Shown piece by piece: positions 31,064 to 41,134 of a stretch of DNA of 64,000 nucleotides (position 1 is the first letter of the stretch; each line of letters opens with the position of its first letter). The notes beneath the pieces were generated by a model, which searched no databases, was not told the origin of the DNA, and worked only from the letters and a program-made list of their open reading frames with translations. Made by a program: the position numbers and the translations under genes. The stretch comes from Endomicrobium sp. (GTDB lineage: Bacteria > Elusimicrobiota > Endomicrobiia > Endomicrobiales > Endomicrobiaceae), in assembly GCA_031273925.1 (NCBI GenBank), contig JAISQW010000001.1, positions 113,944-177,943 on the forward strand, read 5' to 3'.

Positions 31064-31136
31064 AGCCGATGAGAGGATTCGAACCCCTGACACATTGCTT
31101 ACGAAGCAATTGCTCTACCAACTGAGCTACACCGGC
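31064..31136 (-). tRNA. tRNA-Thr (CGT)
   Basis: Full cloverleaf by eye: acceptor GCCGGTG pairs with CATCGGC, D arm GCTCAGTTGGTAGAGC, anticodon stem ATTGC/GCAAT around TTCGTAA (anticodon CGT), T loop TTCGAAT. Discriminator U; CCA not encoded. A C34 Thr isoacceptor reading only ACG is a somewhat surprising retention in so A/T-rich a genome. Confidence 0.95.
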
Positions 31137-31149
31137 ATACATAAAAACA

Positions 31150-31222
31150 TGCTGAGGGACAGAATCGAACTGTCGACACCAGGTTTTTCAGACCTGTGCT
31201 CTACCAACTGAGCTACCTCAGC
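31150..31222 (-). tRNA. tRNA-Phe (GAA)
   Basis: Acceptor GCTGAGG pairs with CCTCAGC, D arm GCTCAGTTGGTAGAGC, anticodon stem CAGGT/ACCTG around CTGAAAA (anticodon GAA), T arm GACAG-TTCGATT-CTGTC, discriminator A. No encoded CCA. 13 bp before tRNA-Thr in the direction of transcription, probably one transcript. Confidence 0.96.
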
Positions 31223-31254
31223 ATACAAAATATAACTAAGTTTTACACTTATTT

Positions 31255-31470
31255 TTAATGTTCTTGTTTTTTACTTTCATAAACATTACATTTATTTTCT
31301 GCAAAATCTTCATCTAAATCATTAACTGTTTCAACTATTTCTTTTATAATTTTCTTTATATTAAATCTTATTTCTTTACCAGCTTTTGGAGCATATAATA
31401 TGCCAAATGTTAATCCAAATAAACCACCTAAAACAAACGCAATAAAACTTTCCTTAGTATTGTTACTCAT
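31255..31470 (-). CDS. YtxH-like small membrane protein
   Basis: 71 residues. One N-terminal hydrophobic segment (FIAFVLGGLFGLTFGILYAPKAG) ending in the APKAGKE motif typical of YtxH/gas-vesicle-protein-like envelope proteins, followed by a charged helical tail (KKIIKEIVETVNDLDEDF). Function unknown; often linked to envelope stress in other bacteria. Follows another small membrane protein on the same strand. Confidence 0.75.
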   Translation of the reverse strand: MSNNTKESFIAFVLGGLFGLTFGILYAPKAGKEIRFNIKKIIKEIVETVNDLDEDFAENKCNVYESKKQEH

Positions 31471-31500
31471 CTATTTTATCTCCATATTATAATATATAAT

Positions 31501-31779
31501 TCATAAGTTTTTATTTTTTTTTTTTGTTATAAAATTATTGAATAAAAGAACAATCATTGAAGCAAAAGAATGCAATAACTTTTTATATACGAATTTGATA
31601 TTATTTGAGGCTTGATTGATGAGATCTAATTCAAAACTAATTTTACGTAAAACTAATTCGAACTCCCTTATTACATTTTTTAATTTAAAAGATATAATTA
31701 TGCAAATAAATAATAAAAATACAAAAAAAACAGTTGCTGAAATAATCATAACAATTAATATTATATCAATAAACTTCAT
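31501..31779 (-). CDS. Small membrane protein, DUF948-like
   Basis: 92 residues: one N-terminal membrane helix (about 5-30) and a helical tail with the pattern FELVLRKISFELDLINQASNN, like DUF948 proteins, which often precede YtxH proteins. The last codons run through an A12 tract (12 T on the + strand near 31514-31525), so the exact C-terminus depends on the tract length. Function unknown. Confidence 0.65.
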   Translation of the reverse strand: MKFIDIILIVMIISATVFFVFLLFICIIISFKLKNVIREFELVLRKISFELDLINQASNNIKFVYKKLLHSFASMIVLLFNNFITKKKNKNL

Positions 31780-31861
31780 AACAATTATATTTTAATAAAA
31801 ACTTAAAAATATGTCAATTAATTGTTATACAAAAAAAACCATAATTCAAAAAATACAACGA

Positions 31862-32953
31862 TTAATATCTTATATATTTTTTAATATCATTTAGTATTAA
31901 TTTTTGGGGATAAATAAATGTATTTTTAGATATTTTTTTATTAATATTTTTCTTTTTAAACATATATATAATTTCACTTAAATGTTTTTTATTAAGATCT
32001 TTTTCGTTAATTATTATTATTTTATTATTTTTTTCTATTTGTTTTGCATTCCAATATTGATGATTATCTGTAGCATAAGAATATGGTACGAGAATAGCCG
32101 ATTTATTTAAGGCTAATAACTCAAAAACAGTACCTGCACCTGCTCTGCATATTACAATGTCACTTGCAGCATAAGCATATGAAATATTATGCATATATCT
32201 AAATAATTTATAATTACTATTTTCAAAACCACGTATTTGTTTTTTTATGAATATATAATCATTAAATCCCGATATGTGTAAAATTTGAATTTTAACATTC
32301 TTATATATTAAATCCAACAAAGTTTCGCAAATAATTTTATTAAAATTAAAAGATCCAAGACTTCCACCAAAAACTAAAATTGTAAAAATTCTTTTTTTTA
32401 GATTTAATTTTTTTATAGACTGTTTTTTTGATGTCATTAAAATATTTTTTCTTATTGGATAACCAAAAATAAAAACATTTTTATTTTTAAAATATTCTTT
32501 TGAACATGAAAAACTTAAAAAAATTCTATCTGATATTTTACTTAAAAATATATTTGCTTTTCCTGGAATTGCATTTTGTTCATGTATAAATATAGTTTTT
32601 TTTAATATTTTAGCAGCTACTACAACAGGAACAGAAATACATCCACCAGTACCAATTATGGCTAAAGGTTTTAAAATTAACATTTGTTTTAGAGATTTTA
32701 AAAAAACAAATGTTAATTTAATAAAAAATAAAACAAATAAAAGAGAAAATTTTTTAGGAATATTTATTATATCAAATGTAATATATTTAAAGTTACTTAT
32801 TTTCAAAATTTCTTTAGAAATTAAATTATTATTTATAAAAAAAATTACATTATATCCTACAGATATTAATTCTTCTGCTAAAACTACGGCTGGATAAATA
32901 TGTCCTCCAGTACCCCCAGCCACCATTATTATATATTTTTGAGAATTTTTCAT
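31862..32953 (-). CDS. murG: UDP-GlcNAc:lipid I GlcNAc transferase MurG
   Basis: Makes lipid II on the inner face of the membrane. 363 residues. Seen: glycine-rich MVAGGTGGHIYPAVVLAEEL (N-domain G-loop), GTGGCISVPVVVAAK, HEQNAIPGKAN, FGGSLGSFNFN, and the donor-site CRAGAGTVFELLAL followed by PYSYATDNHQYWNA. The C-terminus has drifted to Asn/Lys-rich sequence. Last murein gene in this dcw block; murC, murB, ddl, ftsQ, ftsA and ftsZ do not follow. Confidence 0.95.
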   Translation of the reverse strand: MKNSQKYIIMVAGGTGGHIYPAVVLAEELISVGYNVIFFINNNLISKEILKISNFKYITFDIINIPKKFSLLFVLFFIKLTFVFLKSLKQMLILKPLAIIGTGGCISVPVVVAAKILKKTIFIHEQNAIPGKANIFLSKISDRIFLSFSCSKEYFKNKNVFIFGYPIRKNILMTSKKQSIKKLNLKKRIFTILVFGGSLGSFNFNKIICETLLDLIYKNVKIQILHISGFNDYIFIKKQIRGFENSNYKLFRYMHNISYAYAASDIVICRAGAGTVFELLALNKSAILVPYSYATDNHQYWNAKQIEKNNKIIIINEKDLNKKHLSEIIYMFKKKNINKKISKNTFIYPQKLILNDIKKYIRY

Positions 32954-32967
32954 TTTAAATATTATTA

Positions 32968-34086
32968 TTATTTTTTAGTGTATTGTGATAAATTAATTAA
33001 TATACCTGTAATCATCATATTTGTAACAATAGATGTTCCACCAAAAGATATAAAAGGTAATGTAAGTCCTTTGGTTGGTAAAATTCCAATAGTTACAGAT
33101 ATATTTATAATAGCTTGAAAAACAATTATAAAAGTTATTCCTAAACATAAATACTTTAAAAAAATATCAGGCGTAGATTTACTTATTTTTATACCTTTTA
33201 AAAAAAAATAAACAAAAAATAAAAGAACCAAATTTACACCTATAAACCCTAATTCTTCGCCAATAACAGAAAAAATAAAATCAGTATGAGATTCAGGAAT
33301 ATACATAAATTTCATTTCACTTTTTCCAAGACCTTTTCCAAAAAAACCGCCAGATCCAACAGCATTTATTGATTGTTTTATTTGATATGAAGAAAGATTA
33401 ATATTTATAAAAGATAAAAAAAAATTTTTAAATCTTATTAATCTATATGGTTTTCTTATTGTTTCTTCCATTATTAGTAAAATTACAAATATAGATACTA
33501 ATAACATTTTTCTTTTATTTACACCAACATAAAACATCATTGCAAAACACGTTATTAATATTAAAATAGGAGTACCTAAATCAGGTTCCATTATAATTGG
33601 TATAAGAATTAAAAAAACTTCAATCATTAAAACTGTAAAAGTTTTTTTACTTTTTAATATAGCTTTTCCTTTAGATATAAAATTAGACATAATTAAGACT
33701 ACTGAAATTTTTGCAAACTCTGATGGTTGAATTGTAAAAAATATCATATTTAACCATCTTTTTGAACCAGATTGAGAAACACCAATAAATAAAACACAAA
33801 TAACTAAAATTAAGGATAACAAATAAATAAATTTAATGTTTTTTTTGTAAAACTTACAATCAATTAAAAAACTTGTTATAAACATTGCAACAAAACCTAT
33901 GATAATACAGAAAATTTGTTTTATAAAAAACTTATAAGGTTTATTCCATTTTATATAAGCCATTATGTTACTTGATGAAAATACCATAAACGATCCAAAT
34001 ATTATAAACAAACAAATTATTAATATAAATGTACAATCATATTTTTTGAAATTGATTTTGACATTTAAATTGCATAATTTTTTCAT
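32968..34086 (-). CDS. ftsW: SEDS-family glycan polymerase FtsW
   Basis: Septal peptidoglycan polymerase, partner of the FtsI-like protein in this cluster. 372 residues, about ten membrane segments. Seen: VFSSSNIMAY, IQPSEFAKISVVL (conserved QPSE), MEPDLGTPILILITC with the catalytic Asp, QSINAVGSGGFFGKGLGKSEMKF, PESHTDFIFSVIGEELGFIG and LPTKGLTLPFISFGGTS. RodA is excluded mainly by context (murD-ftsW-murG). Confidence 0.95.
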   Translation of the reverse strand: MKKLCNLNVKINFKKYDCTFILIICLFIIFGSFMVFSSSNIMAYIKWNKPYKFFIKQIFCIIIGFVAMFITSFLIDCKFYKKNIKFIYLLSLILVICVLFIGVSQSGSKRWLNMIFFTIQPSEFAKISVVLIMSNFISKGKAILKSKKTFTVLMIEVFLILIPIIMEPDLGTPILILITCFAMMFYVGVNKRKMLLVSIFVILLIMEETIRKPYRLIRFKNFFLSFININLSSYQIKQSINAVGSGGFFGKGLGKSEMKFMYIPESHTDFIFSVIGEELGFIGVNLVLLFFVYFFLKGIKISKSTPDIFLKYLCLGITFIIVFQAIINISVTIGILPTKGLTLPFISFGGTSIVTNMMITGILINLSQYTKK

Positions 34087-34096
34087 TTATTAATAA

Positions 34097-35425
34097 TTAC
34101 AATTTATTAACAAGTTGTTTAAAAAATATTCCACGTTCTTCAAAATTTCTAAATTGATCAAAAGAAGCGCAAGCAGGAGAAAGTAATACCACATCTCCTT
34201 TTTTTGCAATTTTATATATTTTATTTATAGCGTTTTCCATGGTTTTACAATTAAATAAAACAGTTGTCCCAATCAAGTCTTTTCGGATCTTATTACTTGA
34301 TGCACCTATAAGAAAAACAAATTTAACTCTTTTTTTTACAATATTTTTTAATGTATTAAATGAAGAATACTTATCACTTCCTCCCATAATGAGTAAAATA
34401 TTATGTTTAAATGATTTCACTGCAACTTTAGTTGAATCAACATTTGTTGATTTTGAATCATTATAATAACTAACACCATTCAAAATTCTTACAAATTCTA
34501 TTCTATGTTCAAGACATTCATAATTAGAAATAACTTTTTCAATACTTTTTGGTTTTATTCCTCCAACAACATGAGCTGTTGCAACAGCTGCCAAAATATT
34601 ATCTATATTATGCCTACCAAGTATATTAATTGTAGGTTTTATAACAATATGCTTATCATCAATTTTAATAATTATATTCCCATTATTATAGAATACACCT
34701 TGTTTTAAAGTATGTTTACTAAAAAAAATCTTTTTTGTTTTAATTTCAGGAATTATTTTTCTACAAATTCTATTATCATAATTTATTATTGTAAAATCAT
34801 TATGTTTTTGATTAATAAAGACTTTTTTCTTTGCATCAATATACAACTTCATATTTTTATGATGTTCGAAATGATCAGGTGTAATATTTAATAATACAGA
34901 TACATTGGGTTTAAATTGTGGAGTATCTTCAAGTTGATAACTTGAAACTTCAATTATAATATAAGTCTCTTTTGTTACTTTAAATACATCATTTGCTAAT
35001 GGTGATCCAATATTTCCTGAAACTATTAAATTTTTATAAGTAGACATCATAATTTTTGAAACTAAATCTGTTGTTGTGGTTTTGCCATTTGTTCCAGTAA
35101 TAGCAATGATTTTTTTGTAATTTAAATTTTTAAGAAAATCAAGAGAAAAAGCAAGTTCACTAATGATTTTTATTTTTTTTTCACGTGCTTTTTTTAAAAT
35201 AGGAATATTTGAATCAATACCAGGACTTTTTATAATTATATCCGAATTTAAAATTTTATTTGAATGCTCACCTATTTCTACTTCAATCTTTTGATTTAAT
35301 CCATTTGCTTCTATTTTTTTACTATTATCGCTTACAAAAACGTTATATCCAAGCTTAACAGCAAGATTAGCAACAGCTATGCCACTTTTACCAATACCCA
35401 AAACGCAAATATTTTTCGATTTCAT
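34097..35425 (-). CDS. murD: UDP-MurNAc-L-alanine:D-glutamate ligase
   Basis: Adds D-Glu to the murein precursor in the cytoplasm. About 442 residues from ATG 35425, which overlaps the mraY stop (ATGA); an in-frame ATG three codons upstream (35434) is also possible, and the frame continues to 35485. Seen: VLGIGKSGIAVANLA, P-loop AITGTNGKTTTTDLV, LLNITPDHFEHHKN, LGRHNIDNILAAVA, NDSKSTNVDSTKVA and SPACASFDQFRNFEERG. All ligase landmarks are intact. Confidence 0.95.
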   Translation of the reverse strand: MKSKNICVLGIGKSGIAVANLAVKLGYNVFVSDNSKKIEANGLNQKIEVEIGEHSNKILNSDIIIKSPGIDSNIPILKKAREKKIKIISELAFSLDFLKNLNYKKIIAITGTNGKTTTTDLVSKIMMSTYKNLIVSGNIGSPLANDVFKVTKETYIIIEVSSYQLEDTPQFKPNVSVLLNITPDHFEHHKNMKLYIDAKKKVFINQKHNDFTIINYDNRICRKIIPEIKTKKIFFSKHTLKQGVFYNNGNIIIKIDDKHIVIKPTINILGRHNIDNILAAVATAHVVGGIKPKSIEKVISNYECLEHRIEFVRILNGVSYYNDSKSTNVDSTKVAVKSFKHNILLIMGGSDKYSSFNTLKNIVKKRVKFVFLIGASSNKIRKDLIGTTVLFNCKTMENAINKIYKIAKKGDVVLLSPACASFDQFRNFEERGIFFKQLVNKL

Positions 35426-36497
35426 TTGTTCCATAAAACAAATAATATAAATGAAAATACAGAAAAAATAATACCCATTATCCAAAATCTAATTGTGATT
35501 TTAGTTTCAGACAAACCACTCATTTCAAAATGATGATGTATTGGTGCCATTTTAAACATTCTATTACCTGTTAATTTATAATAAAATATTTGAATTATAA
35601 CTGAAAGAGTTTCAATAACAAATATACCACTTAAACAGAAAAAAACAAATTCTTGTTTTATAAATACTGATACCATTCCTAAAATACCACCTAAAAACAA
35701 ACTTCCAGTATCACCCATAAAAATTTCAGCTGGATGAAAATTATACCATAAAAACCCTAAACTCGCTCCAATAACAGCAAATAAAAAAACTGCTATTTCT
35801 TCAGCACCTAAAACATTAATTACTTTAAAATAACTAGCTATTTTAGAACATCCAACAAAATACGATAAAATTGCTAGTGTAAACGCAACAATAATTATAT
35901 TCCCTATAACAAGTCCATCCAATCCGTCTGTTAAATTAACAGCATTAGAACTACTAACAATTATAATAACTATAAATAAAGCATATATATAAGAAAAATA
36001 TACAGTATTTATTGATATTATAAATTCTTGATTTGCAGAAAAAACATATAAATATATAGTTACAAATGCAGCAAAAATTGTTTGGCCGACAATTTTTTTT
36101 TTTACAGAAAGTCCTGTTGACTTTTTTTTTTAAATTTCAAATAATCATCATAAAAGCCTAATAATCCAAAACAAACAGTACCAATTATGAGGCATATAAT
36201 AAATTTATTATTTAATTTTGTCCATAAAAAAACTGATATTATAACAGCTAATAATATTACTACACCTCCCATAGTTGGTGTCCCATTTTTAATTAAATGT
36301 GTTGAAGGTCCATCAATTCTTATAGTTTGTATAACATTAAATTTATTTAATTTCTTTATAATATATGGACATACTACAAAGCAAACCAAAAAACTTATTA
36401 ATGCAGCTCCAATCGCCCTAAAAATTGGTTGCTGTAAAATACTAAATAAATATGATGAAGAAGTATTGTTAAAATAATTAAAAATATAATATAGCAT
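35422..36497 (-). CDS. mraY: Phospho-MurNAc-pentapeptide translocase MraY, interrupted by a frameshift
   Basis: Makes lipid I on undecaprenyl phosphate; essential where murein is made. Two frames: N-terminal part 36497-36102 (131 codons) and C-terminal part down to 35422. The break is at an A10 tract on the coding strand (36122-36131). Reading past it without a shift gives QQDFL and a stop; with one extra A it gives KSTGLSV and VGQTIFAAFV and runs on without a stop, for a total of about 358 residues, the normal length. All family motifs remain: GTPTMGGVVIL, FYDDYLK, NAVNLTDGLDGL, FMGDTGSLFLGG, MAPIHHHFE. This could be sequencing or assembly error, polymerase slippage that restores the product, or recent inactivation. 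Retained motifs argue against an old pseudogene. Confidence 0.88.
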
Positions 36498-36503
36498 TGT
36501 AAT

Positions 36504-37907
36504 TTACTTCCTTTTTTCTAAGAAATTATAAAATTTAAAAAAAATATCTTCCAATTTTAATTTTCGTGAAGCCTTAAATAAAAATACGGAATTATTATCT
36601 ACATTTAATTGCATAAGATTTTTTAAAATATCAGATTTGTTTTTTGAAAAGAAAACATTTTTATTTATAGACTTTTTTGTATTAAAACTCATTTCACCTA
36701 AAAGATTTACTGAATTTATCTTTTGATTATTAATAAATTGTCCTAATTCATAGTGGTATTTTTTTGATTTATCACCAAGTTCGAGCATATCACCAATAAT
36801 AATATTTATTTTTTTATCAATATATAATTCTGCAACAGCTTCTATTGATTTTTTCACTGATGATGGATTTGCATTATAAGCATCATTAATTAAAATAATG
36901 CCATCATGTGTTATAACTGTTTCCATTCGCATTTTAGGAGGTTTAAAATTTTCAATACCTATTTTTATATCGTTAAGTGAAAATCCTAACACAATAGCAC
37001 AAGATGCAGCAGCTAAAGCATTTGAAACATTAAATATACCATTCATTGGTATTGTAATGCTTATAGATTCTTTTTTAAAAAAAAGTTTAAATATTGTTCT
37101 GTCTTGATAAAATAAAATATTCCTAGCGTAAACATCCGCATGTGCTTTTAAAGCAAATGTAACAATTTTATAACCACTTGCTTTTAATTTTGGTATAGTT
37201 TTTAAAAGGTTATCGTCGTTATTAATAATAATATAACCATCCTTTTTTACATTTTTAAATAATTCTATTTTTTCATTAAATACATTATTAAGGGACCAAA
37301 AATATTCTAAATGTGACAATCCTATATTTGTAATAACTCCAAAATCTGGTTTTGCAATATCGGATAATGTTGAAATTTCTCCACATGATGAGGTTCCAAT
37401 TTCAAAAACAGCATATTTAACATTTGTAGTTAAGTCAAATATTGAAAGAGGAAGTCCTATTTTATTATTAAAACTGTGTTTACTGTAAACAATTTTGCCT
37501 TTAATACTTAAAATAGATGCTAATATTTCTTTTGTAGTGGTTTTACCATTAGATCCACTAATGCAAATTATTTTTGTTTTTGTAAATTTTTCTCTATATA
37601 CTTTAGCTAATTTCCCAATAGCACAAACAGTATTGTCAGTTCTAATTAATGGAAAAGTTTTAGCAATTGATTTATTCTTTATTAAATCAATATTATTTGA
37701 ATACACTACTGCTCTTGCTCCTCTGCTAATTGCTTCATCTATAAAATTATGTCCGTTATAGCGTTTCCCATGTATAGCAAAATATACTTCACCCTTTTTT
37801 ATTGTTTTTGAATTAATAGAAACACCATTTATTAAAACATTTATATCACCCGTAACAAAATCAGCTTTTATAGCATGTATCAATTCTTTAAGATGAAAAA
37901 CTTCCAC
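36504..37907 (-). CDS. murF: UDP-MurNAc-tripeptide:D-Ala-D-Ala ligase
   Basis: Last cytoplasmic ligase of murein precursor synthesis. 467 residues. Seen: INSKTIKKGEVYFAIHGKRYNGHNFI, P-loop ISGSNGKTTTKEILASIL, NKIGLPLSIF, NIGLSHLEYF, GIFNVSNALAAASCA, and LINDAYNANPSSVKKSIEA. Sits between murE and mraY as in the standard dcw order. Reading frame intact. Confidence 0.96.
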   Translation of the reverse strand: MEVFHLKELIHAIKADFVTGDINVLINGVSINSKTIKKGEVYFAIHGKRYNGHNFIDEAISRGARAVVYSNNIDLIKNKSIAKTFPLIRTDNTVCAIGKLAKVYREKFTKTKIICISGSNGKTTTKEILASILSIKGKIVYSKHSFNNKIGLPLSIFDLTTNVKYAVFEIGTSSCGEISTLSDIAKPDFGVITNIGLSHLEYFWSLNNVFNEKIELFKNVKKDGYIIINNDDNLLKTIPKLKASGYKIVTFALKAHADVYARNILFYQDRTIFKLFFKKESISITIPMNGIFNVSNALAAASCAIVLGFSLNDIKIGIENFKPPKMRMETVITHDGIILINDAYNANPSSVKKSIEAVAELYIDKKINIIIGDMLELGDKSKKYHYELGQFINNQKINSVNLLGEMSFNTKKSINKNVFFSKNKSDILKNLMQLNVDNNSVFLFKASRKLKLEDIFFKFYNFLEKRK

Positions 37908-37932
37908 AACAAATCTCCAAAAATTTACATTT

Positions 37933-39438
37933 TTAGTTTTTATTATATTTTAAATAAACATATTTTTTAACTATTGAAATATCACTAAAATATATATATT
38001 CTCTACCTATAACTTGATATGTTTCGTGACCTTTTCCTGCAATTAAAACAACATCACCTTTAGATGCCATTGTAATTGCTTCTTTTATTGCCATCTCTCT
38101 ATCAACTACAACTTTGTACTTTTTCTTATGTTCTTTTTTTATACCTATTTCAATATCTAAAATTATTTTCCTTGGATCTTCTTCTCTTGAATTATCAGAT
38201 GTTATAAAAACAAAATCACTCATTTTAGTTGCTATTTTCCCCATCAATGGTCTTTTTGTTTTATCTCTATTTCCACCACATCCAAATACAGTAACAATTT
38301 TTTTATATTTTATTTCTTTTAAAGTATACAAAACATTTTCTAAAGCATCTTTAGTATGAGCATAATCCACAAATATATCAAAATCTAGATATTCCATGCT
38401 AATTTTTTCACATCTTCCTGGAATTTGTCCTAAATTATCAAAACCTTGAGCAATTTTATTTAACGGAATACCACTACATATAGCTGCAGCAGAAGCAGCT
38501 AAAGCATTGGATATATTATATAGTCCAATACAGTTTTTTAAAACTATTTTTATTTCCTTATGTCCATAAACCAAATTGAATTTGCTATAAGTATTTGATA
38601 TTTTAATATTTTTTGCTAAAAAATCAACAACATTGTTTGCAATAATAGAATAAAGTTTAATTTTTGCATTAATATTTTCACATAAGAGTTTTTTTCCGTA
38701 TTTATCATCAAAATTGATGATAGCATATTTTTTATTATCCATCATATTTTTATGACCTTTAAACATAGTAGATTTGACTTTATAGTAATTTTTAATATTT
38801 TTATGAAAGTCTAAATGATCAGATGTTAAATTCGTAAAAATAGCAATATTAAAATTTATTCCATAAACTCTATTTAATCTCAACGCGTGCGAAGAAACTT
38901 CCATAATAAGATGCTTTATACCTCTATCAACAATTTGTCTCATAATACTATATAAATCTAACGATAAAGGAGTTGTGTTAATTGCTTTTAAAATTTTTCC
39001 TTTATATCTATAATTAATGGTTCCAATAACACAACATTCAATACCTACATTAAGAAATATACTTTCAATCATATATGTAACTGTAGTTTTACCATTAGTA
39101 CCTGTTACGCCAATAATATTTAATTTTTTATCAGGATAATTGTAAAATTTGGCACAAAAAACAGACATAAAACAAAAAATATCTTTAACTATAATTTGAA
39201 CAACATGTGACACATCACATTTTAATGTCGTAATAATAACAGATGCTCCATTATTTATTGCTTCATTAATATATTTTGCACCATTAGTAATATATCCAGG
39301 AAGCGCAAAGAAAGCACAATTTTTACTGACTGTCTTGGAAGTATATGATACATTAGATATGTCGATATTTCTGTATCCTATAACAATCATTTTAAAATTA
39401 TTAATTTTATCACAGTTCAAAATATCATACAATTTCAT
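37933..39438 (-). CDS. murE: UDP-MurNAc-L-Ala-D-Glu ligase MurE (probably meso-diaminopimelate type)
   Basis: Adds the third stem-peptide residue. 501 residues. Seen: SYTSKTVSKNCAFFALPGY, P-loop VTGTNGKTTVTYMI, NLTSDHLDFHKN, FVDYAHTKDALENVL, FGCGGNRDKTKRPLMG, and the substrate-selecting loop TSDNSREEDP. In diaminopimelate enzymes this loop is typically DNPR; here Pro is Ser but the Arg that contacts the DAP carboxylate is kept, so DAP is favoured over lysine. The start overlaps the ftsI end by 14 bp. Confidence 0.94.
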   Translation of the reverse strand: MKLYDILNCDKINNFKMIVIGYRNIDISNVSYTSKTVSKNCAFFALPGYITNGAKYINEAINNGASVIITTLKCDVSHVVQIIVKDIFCFMSVFCAKFYNYPDKKLNIIGVTGTNGKTTVTYMIESIFLNVGIECCVIGTINYRYKGKILKAINTTPLSLDLYSIMRQIVDRGIKHLIMEVSSHALRLNRVYGINFNIAIFTNLTSDHLDFHKNIKNYYKVKSTMFKGHKNMMDNKKYAIINFDDKYGKKLLCENINAKIKLYSIIANNVVDFLAKNIKISNTYSKFNLVYGHKEIKIVLKNCIGLYNISNALAASAAAICSGIPLNKIAQGFDNLGQIPGRCEKISMEYLDFDIFVDYAHTKDALENVLYTLKEIKYKKIVTVFGCGGNRDKTKRPLMGKIATKMSDFVFITSDNSREEDPRKIILDIEIGIKKEHKKKYKVVVDREMAIKEAITMASKGDVVLIAGKGHETYQVIGREYIYFSDISIVKKYVYLKYNKN

Positions 39439-41122
39439 ATTTATCTTTTTTAATCCCTAAATATTCCGCAGTTCTTTTAGCAATATTTGCAAAAACAGGA
39501 GCAGCAACAGCAGCTGCATAGTAATTATTACTTTTTGGTTCATCAATAATAACAAGTATGACAAGTTTAGGATTTATTACTGGTAACATACCACAAAACG
39601 AAACTGTGTAAAATTTAGTAGAATAAGATTTTGTTTTATGATCAAATTTTTGTGCTGTACCTGTTTTACCAGCAACACTATATCCATTAACTTTAGCATT
39701 TTTACCAGTTCCTGATTCTACAACATTTCTTAAAAGTTTTTTTATTATTTGTGCTGTTTCATAAGAAACAACTCTTTTCCCTAATTTTTGATTATCTAGA
39801 ATATTAAAAGTTATTTTATTATTTACTTTTCTTATTTCTTGTACTACATACGGTTTTTTAAATACTCCGTCATTTGCAATAATAGAAAAAGCACTTAGCA
39901 TTTGTATTGGCGTTACAGCAATACCTTGTCCAAATGAAATTGTTGGTAATGTTAAATGATTCCAATATTTTAAATTCATTAAAATACCTTTTGATTCTCC
40001 AATTAAATCTATGCCAGTTAAAGAATGAAAACCAAATTTTTTTATATAATCGTAAAATTCTTTTTTTACTAATTTCTGTGCAATTTTGATAATACCTATG
40101 TTTGATGATATTTCCATAATTTTACTTAAAGAAACTGTTCCATTGATCTTATGATTATCTCTTATAATATGTCCACCAAGTTTTAATTTACCATTTTCTA
40201 AATAAAAACTATCTGAACATTTTATCTTTCCCATATCCAAAGCTGCTGCTATTGTGACAATTTTAAAAGTTGACCCTGGTTCATATACATCACTGATTGC
40301 AGAATTTCTTAAAATTTTTAGATTTTTAATCCTATTTGAAAAATCAAAATCTGGAAGCGATACCATAGCAAGTATTCCACCATTTTTTGGATTTTGAATT
40401 ATGCATATTGCTTTTTTTGCATTATATTTATCAAAAGCTTTTCTTAATTCTTGTTCAGCTATAAATTGTATATTTCTGTCTATACTAAGTATAACATTTT
40501 GTCCACACATTTTAGATTGATCAACAAGTTTATCTTGCATTATTATATGGCCATATCCATCTCTATACATTCTAGTCACAATTTTACTACCTAAAAGATA
40601 CTTATTATATTTTTTTTCTATTCCTTCGAGACCATTACCACAACAATCTGTTATACCTAAAATATGTGTAAGAAATTTACCTTCAGGATGATGTCTCGTA
40701 TATCGTACATCAAAACCAACACCTTCCAATTTTTGACTTCTTATTTTATTAGCAATATCTATATTTACATTATAAGCTATTGGAATATAAGATTTTTCTT
40801 TAAATTCAGTTATTTTTTGTTCTTTAATTTTTATACCATATTTAAATAAAATCATTTTTATTTTATTCAAATCCTTAATTATTTTTGAATCAAGAAAAAT
40901 AATATATTGTTTTACACTTGTAGCAAGAATATTTCCTTTTATATCTAAAATATCGCCTCGTTTTGAATTTTCAATATTATTTTTAGTTACCATTTTTTTT
41001 ACAACACGATCAATTTTAACATGAAGAATAATTTGTAAATACATAAGTTTGATAAATAAAATAAAAAAGAAAATTAATACAATAAAAATCAATAAACTAT
41101 CTCTATCACTATATTTTTTCAT
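39425..41122 (-). CDS. ftsI: Septal penicillin-binding protein (FtsI/PBP3-like transpeptidase)
   Basis: Class B PBP cross-linking murein at the septum. 565 residues. One N-terminal membrane helix (about 10-33), a pedestal domain with RGDILDIKGNILATSV, then the transpeptidase domain with the SxxK serine in YEPGSTFKIVTIAAAL, SSN in MEISSNIGIIKIA, and KTGTAQ in SVAGKTGTAQKF. No C-terminal PASTA domains. Lies between ftsL and murE, which supports FtsI rather than PBP2. Confidence 0.95.
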   Translation of the reverse strand: MKKYSDRDSLLIFIVLIFFFILFIKLMYLQIILHVKIDRVVKKMVTKNNIENSKRGDILDIKGNILATSVKQYIIFLDSKIIKDLNKIKMILFKYGIKIKEQKITEFKEKSYIPIAYNVNIDIANKIRSQKLEGVGFDVRYTRHHPEGKFLTHILGITDCCGNGLEGIEKKYNKYLLGSKIVTRMYRDGYGHIIMQDKLVDQSKMCGQNVILSIDRNIQFIAEQELRKAFDKYNAKKAICIIQNPKNGGILAMVSLPDFDFSNRIKNLKILRNSAISDVYEPGSTFKIVTIAAALDMGKIKCSDSFYLENGKLKLGGHIIRDNHKINGTVSLSKIMEISSNIGIIKIAQKLVKKEFYDYIKKFGFHSLTGIDLIGESKGILMNLKYWNHLTLPTISFGQGIAVTPIQMLSAFSIIANDGVFKKPYVVQEIRKVNNKITFNILDNQKLGKRVVSYETAQIIKKLLRNVVESGTGKNAKVNGYSVAGKTGTAQKFDHKTKSYSTKFYTVSFCGMLPVINPKLVILVIIDEPKSNNYYAAAVAAPVFANIAKRTAEYLGIKKDKYEIV

Positions 41123-41134
41123 TAACTAAAAACT

